Shown here: piece after piece, positions 58,936-64,000 of the stretch
Numbering within the stretch: position 1 is the stretch's first letter
How the letters are laid out: the number at the start of each line of letters is the position of its first letter
Assembly: GCF_029714205.1 (NCBI RefSeq)
Contig: NZ_CP121648.1
Location: 1,240,001-1,304,000 of the forward strand
Direction of reading: 5' to 3'
Source of the DNA: Methylobacterium sp. CB376
GTDB lineage: Bacteria; Pseudomonadota; Alphaproteobacteria; Rhizobiales; Beijerinckiaceae
Length of the DNA: 64,000 nucleotides
Notes under the pieces: model-generated
Told to the model about the DNA's origin: nothing
The model's database searches: none
Seen by the model: only the letters and a program-made list of their open reading frames with translations
Made by a program: the position numbers and the translations under genes

Positions 58936-59035
58936 CCTCCGGCGCGCCCCGCCGCCGCTGCACCGCGCTCACGCCCTCGACCGCGCAGCGGCGCAGGTGG
59001 GCGGCGACGAAGAAATCGGAGCGAAGGCGTGCCAT
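58936..59035 (-). pseudogene. DUF1491 gene fragment cut at the duplication junction (copy 2)
   Basis: The first 33 codons of the DUF1491 gene (MARLRSDFFVAAHLRRC ... QRRRGAPE) are identical to copy 1; after 58936 the frame runs into unrelated sequence and continues to 58727 as a hybrid. The remaining two-thirds of the gene are missing here. Confidence 0.9.
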
Positions 59036-59123
59036 CCGCGAGTCTCCCGGCCGGACCGCCCCTGCTACACAGGCCGGACCGCCGGGCCAACCGGGTCCGG
59101 GCGGCGCGGCGCCCCGCCGCCGC

Positions 59124-59963
59124 TCAGTCCGGCTTGAGGCCCGAGCGGCTCGCGAGTTCCTTTAGGGTGCGGGAGGCCACCTCCGGCGAGCCGGGCAGGC
59201 GGCGCTCGCGCTCGAACCGGGCGATGGCCGCCCGGGTGGCCGGGCCGGCGCGGCCGTCGACGGCGAGCGGGCCGTAGCCGAGCTTCACCAGGGCCTTCTG
59301 GGCGAAGGCGACCTGCGGGTCGGGGTGCGGCGCCTCGCCCCGGTCCGGGCCGGCCGGCCTCCGCGCCGCCGGCTTGGCCTCGGCCGCCCGGGTTTCCGGG
59401 GCGCGGAGAGCCGCGAGCTTGGCGGAGGCGGCCGGCGCCGCCTCTCCCCTCGGTCGCGGCGGGGGCGGCGGCAGGGAGGCGAGGGATTTCTGGCTGCCGG
59501 AGGCGGGCCGCGGCGGCGCGTCGTGCGGGGCGACCGAGGCGGTGACCTGCGCGTCGCCGCGGAGGATCTCGCCGATGCCGTCCTGCGGCGCCTCGGCGGG
59601 GTGCGGGGCGGGGCGCGGCGGGCGGGCGTCGGGCTTGGCCGCGGACTTGGTCGGGGCGTTGGCCGGGGATTTGGCCGGAGCCTGGGCGAAGAGGGGAGCG
59701 GGATGCCGGCCGTTCTGGAAGCTGAGGGCGTTCACCGCCACGGCGGCCGTGGCGGCGAGGGTCAGCAGCCCGCCGGCGATGGCGGCCGGATGGCGCAGCA
59801 GCGCCTCGAACCGGCCGCGCGGGCCCCCGGCCTCCGGCAGCGCCGCGGGCGCGGCGGCGGGCCGCCGGACCCGTGGCGCCGCGCCAGGCGGGCGCGGCAC
59901 CGGCCGCGCCTCGGGCACGATCGTCAGGTCCGGGTCGCGGGGCCGGGCGGGCGCCTCGGGCAT
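59124..59963 (-). CDS. Peptidoglycan-binding-domain membrane protein (copy 2)
   Basis: 279 residues, identical to the copy at 6980-7819: one transmembrane helix, Ala/Pro/Lys linker, C-terminal PG_binding_1 domain. Retained intact in the duplicated segment, so gene dosage is doubled. Confidence 0.75.
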   Translation of the reverse strand: MPEAPARPRDPDLTIVPEARPVPRPPGAAPRVRRPAAAPAALPEAGGPRGRFEALLRHPAAIAGGLLTLAATAAVAVNALSFQNGRHPAPLFAQAPAKSPANAPTKSAAKPDARPPRPAPHPAEAPQDGIGEILRGDAQVTASVAPHDAPPRPASGSQKSLASLPPPPPRPRGEAAPAASAKLAALRAPETRAAEAKPAARRPAGPDRGEAPHPDPQVAFAQKALVKLGYGPLAVDGRAGPATRAAIARFERERRLPGSPEVASRTLKELASRSGLKPD

Positions 59964-60037
59964 CGCCTCTCCTGCGCTGGAGCAATCCGGGCAGGAGGGT
60001 ACGCGCGCACCCGTCTCGAATGTCCTAATCCCAAAAG

Positions 60038-60207
60038 CCCGGGATGCTGACGCACCGGGCCGTCGGCCCTCTCGAACCGTCGACACCGCGCCGAAGGCTT
60101 GGCGCGAGAGATGGCTTGGCGCGAGAAATGGCTTGGCGCGGAAGACGGCTTGGCGGCGATGCGAGAACGGAACCAGCGGTCATGAGAGATGACCGCTGGG
60201 ATGACCC
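60038..60207 (+). repeat. Intergenic repeat element, form A (second copy)
   Basis: Copy of 7894-8063 within the large direct repeat, including the 17-bp subunits and the perfect 11-bp hairpin at 60173-60199. Confidence 0.8.
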
Positions 60208-60227
60208 GCGGGCTCCGGGGTGGAGGC

Positions 60228-63200
60228 TCAGAACCGGTAGGTGAAGCCGCCCTTCACGGCGTGGTCCTGCGCCCGCGGCCCGACCTGCCCCGTGTAGGAC
60301 ACGTCGAGCGTCGCCCGCTCCGAGAGCCGCAGCGAGAGGCCGGCCCGCGCCAGGAGGGCGTCGCGGTCGATCGGGATGCCCGCCGTGACGAAGCCCGGCG
60401 CCGTCCCGAAGGCGAGCAGCGCGGTCGGCACCACGTCCCCGAAGGCCCGGCGATAGCCGAGCAGCCCGTGCAGGATCACCGGCGCGCCGAAGCCCAGGTC
60501 GAGGCCCGTCTGCGCCCGCATGCCCGCCGTCAGCGTCGGGATCTCCGCCGTCCGGGCGGCGCCGGTGAGGGCCCCCACCCCGCCGGTCTCCGCGAAGCGG
60601 TCGCGGTCGATGCTCACGGAGGCGCCACCCACGAAGGGCTCGATGAAGGTCGGGATGGGCGCGAGCGGATCCTTGCCCGCGACGGACGGCGCGCCGCCCA
60701 GCACGATCCTGTAGCCGATCTCGCCGAAGCCCTGCACCGTCGCGCCGCCGTAGCGCGCCGCCTCGGTCTCGGCCACGCCCGGGAAGGTCACGCTGCGGCG
60801 CGTGCGCAGGCTGTCCCCGGCATAGACCGCCCCGAGGCGCAGCGCGAACGGACCCGCCTCGTAGCCGCCGTACACGCCCCCGAAGCCGCTCTCGATCGTG
60901 CCCGACTGCACCCGGCCGGGCGTGTCGAGGCTCGTCGTCGTGTAGCCGCCCGCGACGCCGAGCGTGAGCCCGTTCCCCAGCCGCAGGTCGGCGCCGAGCA
61001 CGAAGCCGGCCGTGTCGCGGCTCACCGCCACGGCGTTCCCGTCGCTGCGCGCCTCGCCGAAGGAGCCGAAGCCCTGGCCCCAGAGGCCGAAGACCCGCGG
61101 GTCGAGCACCCGGACCGGCACGGGCGCCGCCGGGGCGGCCCGCCCGGGCAGGTCGGCCGTGTAACTGGCCGGCAGGCTGCCGTAGTCGCGCACGCCCGCC
61201 TCGCCCCGGCGCAGGCGGTCGAGGATCGCCTCCCGCACGAAGAAGGCGGTCTCGGAGGCGGCGGAGACGCTGCTCGCGTGGATGTCGCCGCTGAGGGCCT
61301 GGAAGGCGCCGACCGCCTCCGGCGTGGTCAGCCCGACGGTGCGGGCCGTGACGGCGCTCGCCCCGCCGCTCGCCTGGATGCCGTTCGCCGCGGCGGCCTG
61401 GTTGCGGGTCCGGGCCACTGCCGCGAAGGGAACGTCGTTGCGGGTGAGCGTCAGGTCGACCTCGTTCGCCTGGTAGCGCAGGGTCGGGGTGAGGAAGGCG
61501 AAGTTGGCGGTGACGCCCGCGAAGCTGCCGCTCACCCCGCCGCCCGCCGTCAGGATCGGGTAGAGGGTGCGCGGGGCGTAGGTGCCGGCCTGGGCCAGAA
61601 CCGCGACGGTGCCCCCGGCGAGGGCGGCGGTGCCGGTGGCGGCGAGGCGGTCGGCCTGCCCGGCCGCGTTGGCCTCGACCCGGTAGGTCGAGCCGGCCGC
61701 GAAGGCGACGGTCCCGGCGACGGTCAGGGTGCCGATCGAGGTGCCGGGCGCCACGGTGCCGCCGGCCTGGGCCACGATCCCGCCGACCGTGCCGGTGCCG
61801 CCGAGGAGGCCGCCGGCTCCGACCGTGACCGGCCCGCCGATCACGCCGTTCGCGTAGAGGGCGCCGGTATCGCCGATCGTCACCGCGGTGGTGAGGCGGT
61901 CGGCCGGGTCCATGCGCAGCGTGCCGACCACGTTGTCGAAGTATCCGGCGGCCGCGTAGAGGTCGAGGCGCGCCCAGTAGCTGAGCGGCTGCCCGTAGAA
62001 GGCTGCGAGCGCGGTGGTCTCGGTGTTGACCAGGATCTGGTTGATCGTGGCGGTGGCGAGGTTCCCGGAGAGGCCGCCATTCGGCGCGAGCGTCGCGGCC
62101 GCGCCGGTGCCGCCGTAGAGGGGCGCGAGGAGGATCGCGGCGTCCGGCCCGCCCGCCGGGGCCTGCTCGCGGGGCGCTTGGTCGAACGGGAGGGTGGGCA
62201 GGCCGTAGGTCAGGCGGGACTGGTAGAGCGCCTGATTGGCGGCCGAGGGCAGGTAGGGGGTGTTGGTCGTGTTGGCGGCGCCGGCGGCGCAGGCCGCCAC
62301 GGAGGCGCCGCACTGGGCCGCGAGGTAGCCCTGGAGCTCGCCCTGGGCGCGCGTGAACAGGCCCGGCAGGTTCATCGCCAAGCCGGTGGTCGCGGCGTTG
62401 GCGACGTAGGCCGGGTTGGTGAAGGCCTGGGCGAGGTCGTAGGCCGAGAAGGCCCGCGACGCGACGATGTCGAGCGGGTAGTGGACGCCCAGCACGATGC
62501 GGCTGTCCGCGTATTCGGCGGCCCGGGACAGCATGCTGCGGTATTGCTGCGGCACCAGCATGGCGAGCAGGATTCCGTCCGTAAAGGCGTACTGCGTGTG
62601 CCCGCTCGGGAAGGACGGGTTGGTGGCGATGCCGTTGAGCGCCGTCGGGTCGAAGATCGCGTAGCGGCCGGGCGCGACCTGGATCGGCCGCGAACTGCCG
62701 TAGACGTCCTGGCCGGCCTGGGTGTTCGTCACCCCGTAGGCGAGGTCGTAGACGCTGTCGCGGGTGTTCGGCAGGCCGTTCAGGGTGGGCAGGGTGGAGC
62801 CCGCCGGCGCGACGGCCGGGACCGGCACGTAGTTCGCGGGCGTCGTGCCCGGGTTCGTGGCGGCGCCGTTCGCGAAGTAGTTCTTGGCGACGCCGAGATC
62901 GGTGCCCATCACCGAGTAGGCCGTGTTGAGCAGGGCGAAGGTCGCGGCGAGCGGACCCGTCGTGGCGGTGCTCGCCCGGATGCCGGCCTGGTAGAGGCTG
63001 CCGAGCTGCGGGCCGAGACCGCCGACCGGCTGGACCGGGTTCAGCGTGCCCGCGCCCTGGACCGCCTGGAGCGGCAGGCCGCCCGCGAGATTGTCGGCCG
63101 GCCCGAGAGTGACCGTCGTGCCGTTGGCGAGGGTGATGGCGGTGACGAAGGCCGCGCTGCCCGGCAGCGCCTTGTCGCTGATCGCGAGCTGCCTCTGCGC

Positions 63201-63416
63201 CGTCGTCGCGTTCTGGTTCTGCGCGATCGCCTGCGAGAGGTTGAGCTGAAGCGTCTGCCGGCCGACCGGGGTGCTGGCGAGCGACAGGAAGGGCGCCAGC
63301 AGGTTCAGCACGTTGACGTTGGCCGGCGTCGTGTTGACGGCCTGGGCCCGCGCCGCCCCGACTCCCATGATGGCCGTGATCACGGCCGCAAGCGAGACAC
63401 CCGACAGGAACCTCAT
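60228..63416 (-). CDS. PAP2-phosphatase autotransporter, intact (copy 2)
   Basis: 1062 residues. Signal peptide (FLSGVSLAAVITAIMGVGAARAQA in part), a phosphatase domain with PSGH in NPSFPSGHTQYAF and SRIVLGVHYPLDIVASRAF, then a Gly/Ala-rich passenger (GGLLGGTGTVGGIVAQAGGTVAPGTS pattern) and a C-terminal autotransporter beta-barrel ending in GGFTYRF. It should be exported through the inner membrane and display the phosphatase on the cell surface. No K-x6-RP was recognised with certainty. The frameshifted copy lies at 8084-11273. Confidence 0.87.
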   Translation of the reverse strand: MRFLSGVSLAAVITAIMGVGAARAQAVNTTPANVNVLNLLAPFLSLASTPVGRQTLQLNLSQAIAQNQNATTAQRQLAISDKALPGSAAFVTAITLANGTTVTLGPADNLAGGLPLQAVQGAGTLNPVQPVGGLGPQLGSLYQAGIRASTATTGPLAATFALLNTAYSVMGTDLGVAKNYFANGAATNPGTTPANYVPVPAVAPAGSTLPTLNGLPNTRDSVYDLAYGVTNTQAGQDVYGSSRPIQVAPGRYAIFDPTALNGIATNPSFPSGHTQYAFTDGILLAMLVPQQYRSMLSRAAEYADSRIVLGVHYPLDIVASRAFSAYDLAQAFTNPAYVANAATTGLAMNLPGLFTRAQGELQGYLAAQCGASVAACAAGAANTTNTPYLPSAANQALYQSRLTYGLPTLPFDQAPREQAPAGGPDAAILLAPLYGGTGAAATLAPNGGLSGNLATATINQILVNTETTALAAFYGQPLSYWARLDLYAAAGYFDNVVGTLRMDPADRLTTAVTIGDTGALYANGVIGGPVTVGAGGLLGGTGTVGGIVAQAGGTVAPGTSIGTLTVAGTVAFAAGSTYRVEANAAGQADRLAATGTAALAGGTVAVLAQAGTYAPRTLYPILTAGGGVSGSFAGVTANFAFLTPTLRYQANEVDLTLTRNDVPFAAVARTRNQAAAANGIQASGGASAVTARTVGLTTPEAVGAFQALSGDIHASSVSAASETAFFVREAILDRLRRGEAGVRDYGSLPASYTADLPGRAAPAAPVPVRVLDPRVFGLWGQGFGSFGEARSDGNAVAVSRDTAGFVLGADLRLGNGLTLGVAGGYTTTSLDTPGRVQSGTIESGFGGVYGGYEAGPFALRLGAVYAGDSLRTRRSVTFPGVAETEAARYGGATVQGFGEIGYRIVLGGAPSVAGKDPLAPIPTFIEPFVGGASVSIDRDRFAETGGVGALTGAARTAEIPTLTAGMRAQTGLDLGFGAPVILHGLLGYRRAFGDVVPTALLAFGTAPGFVTAGIPIDRDALLARAGLSLRLSERATLDVSYTGQVGPRAQDHAVKGGFTYRF

Positions 63417-63663
63417 CCGGCTTCCCCAAAGTCATTCTGAGCGATGCTCTCGGCCGGGATGGTTAAGGTGCGGCAACGCGCGGGTCGCCGTCATAATCCG
63501 TCATAATTTCTGCCGCATCCGGACCGTGTCCGAACTGCCACGACTCGCGATGAGCCGGCGAAATATCTTTGTTTCGAATTGGTATCTCGGCATCCGCGGC
63601 GCTCGCCCGCGCGTTCTCCGCCCCGTGCGGTCGAGCAAGGCTGGCGCGATCGGGACCCCTGGG

Positions 63664-64000
63664 TCAGGGTTCCGCCCCGGGCGGGAGCAGGCGCGCCCGC
63701 GCGGCCCGGTGGGCCCGCCCCTTGCCGTGGAGGGGCCAGTAGCGCTCCATGGCCAGGTAGGTGAAGGAGGCCGACCAGCCGATCAGCAGGAGCCCGTTCA
63801 GGGCCTCGACCCCGGCGAGCAGCCGCGTGTGCGAGGCCGGAATATGGTCTCCGAAGCCGAGCGACGTGTAGGTGACCACCGAGAAGTAGAGGCAATCCTC
63901 GAACGAGGTGACCGGGACGCCCGCGAAGGCCCCGTGGCCGAGCCGCAGGACGAGCAGCCAGTACATCCCGGCGTAGATCCAGACCGCGATGGTGTGGCCC
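63664..64000 (-). CDS. Two-transmembrane potassium channel protein (copy 2, start beyond window)
   Basis: Identical to 11521-11857 in its available part, with the filter TYTSLGFGDHIP. The start codon and the first transmembrane segments lie outside the window, so it cannot be said whether the gene is complete. Confidence 0.8.
   Translation of the reverse strand, partial: GHTIAVWIYAGMYWLLVLRLGHGAFAGVPVTSFEDCLYFSVVTYTSLGFGDHIPASHTRLLAGVEALNGLLLIGWSASFTYLAMERYWPLHGKGRAHRAARARLLPPGAEP

Larger units (their letters stand above)
58936..64000. repeat. Large direct repeat, copy 2 (extends past the window end)
   Basis: Same sequence as 6792-11857, same strand. One base fewer at 61402-61403 (TT instead of TTT). 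No other difference was seen in the translated segments compared. The copy starts immediately after the gspE upstream flank and runs to the window edge, so its true length is unknown. This layout is what a head-to-tail duplication of 6792-58935 would give. Confidence 0.92.

Overview
The window reads as a chromosomal segment of a high-GC alphaproteobacterium of the Hyphomicrobiales, most like Methylobacterium or a relative. This is inferred from the very high GC, the alphaproteobacterial families (DUF2336, DUF1491, MucR/Ros, a DUF1214/DUF1254 pair) and gene style. No rRNA, tRNA or CRISPR array was recognised.

Layout. 1-6791 is ordinary chromosome: a partial YcgN-type Cys-cluster protein, penicillin-binding protein 1A, a DUF1214/DUF1254 membrane pair, a lipoprotein, a DUF2336 protein and the DUF1491 gene. 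6792-11857 is the first copy of a directly repeated segment: the 5' end of DUF1491, a peptidoglycan-binding-domain protein, a PAP2-phosphatase autotransporter broken by a one-base frameshift, and most of a K+ channel gene. 12066-16267 holds a SCO1/SenC protein with an SBP56 (methanethiol-oxidase-type) protein and a GH13 enzyme. 17685-23194 is a complete iron-uptake operon (TonB-dependent receptor, PiuC-type dioxygenase, ExbB, ExbD, TonB) behind an AT-rich promoter with a 19-bp palindrome. 23288-31004 carries a DUF1810 protein, a class III cyclase with TPRs, a PAP2 phosphatase, a subtilase, MmsA and a divergent LysR regulator. 31234-35093 is a lower-GC accessory island with a degenerate zincin-like protein, two small proteins and a TIM-barrel/L,D-transpeptidase-like fusion.

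The type II secretion genes gspF and gspE follow, but gspE is split: its 3' part lies at 36441-37300 and its 5' part at 57860-58733. Joining the two parts at a shared 7-bp core restores one 577-codon frame. The 20.6 kb between them is an integrated phage-like element. It has a tyrosine integrase and an overlapping HTH gene at its right end, a prim-pol and a D5/P4-type helicase, a candidate iteron origin, an HK97 prohead protease, a tail/lysis-like protein, HigBA and a DUF4160/DUF2442 pair. I see no major capsid, portal or large terminase gene, so it is a satellite or a decayed prophage.

At 58936 the sequence returns abruptly to position 6792 and repeats it to the end of the window (at least 5,065 bp, with one base difference noticed). 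This is the junction expected of a 52.1-kb tandem duplication, or of a shorter direct repeat. In the second copy the autotransporter is intact, the DUF1491 gene is cut at the junction, and the K+ channel runs off the end.
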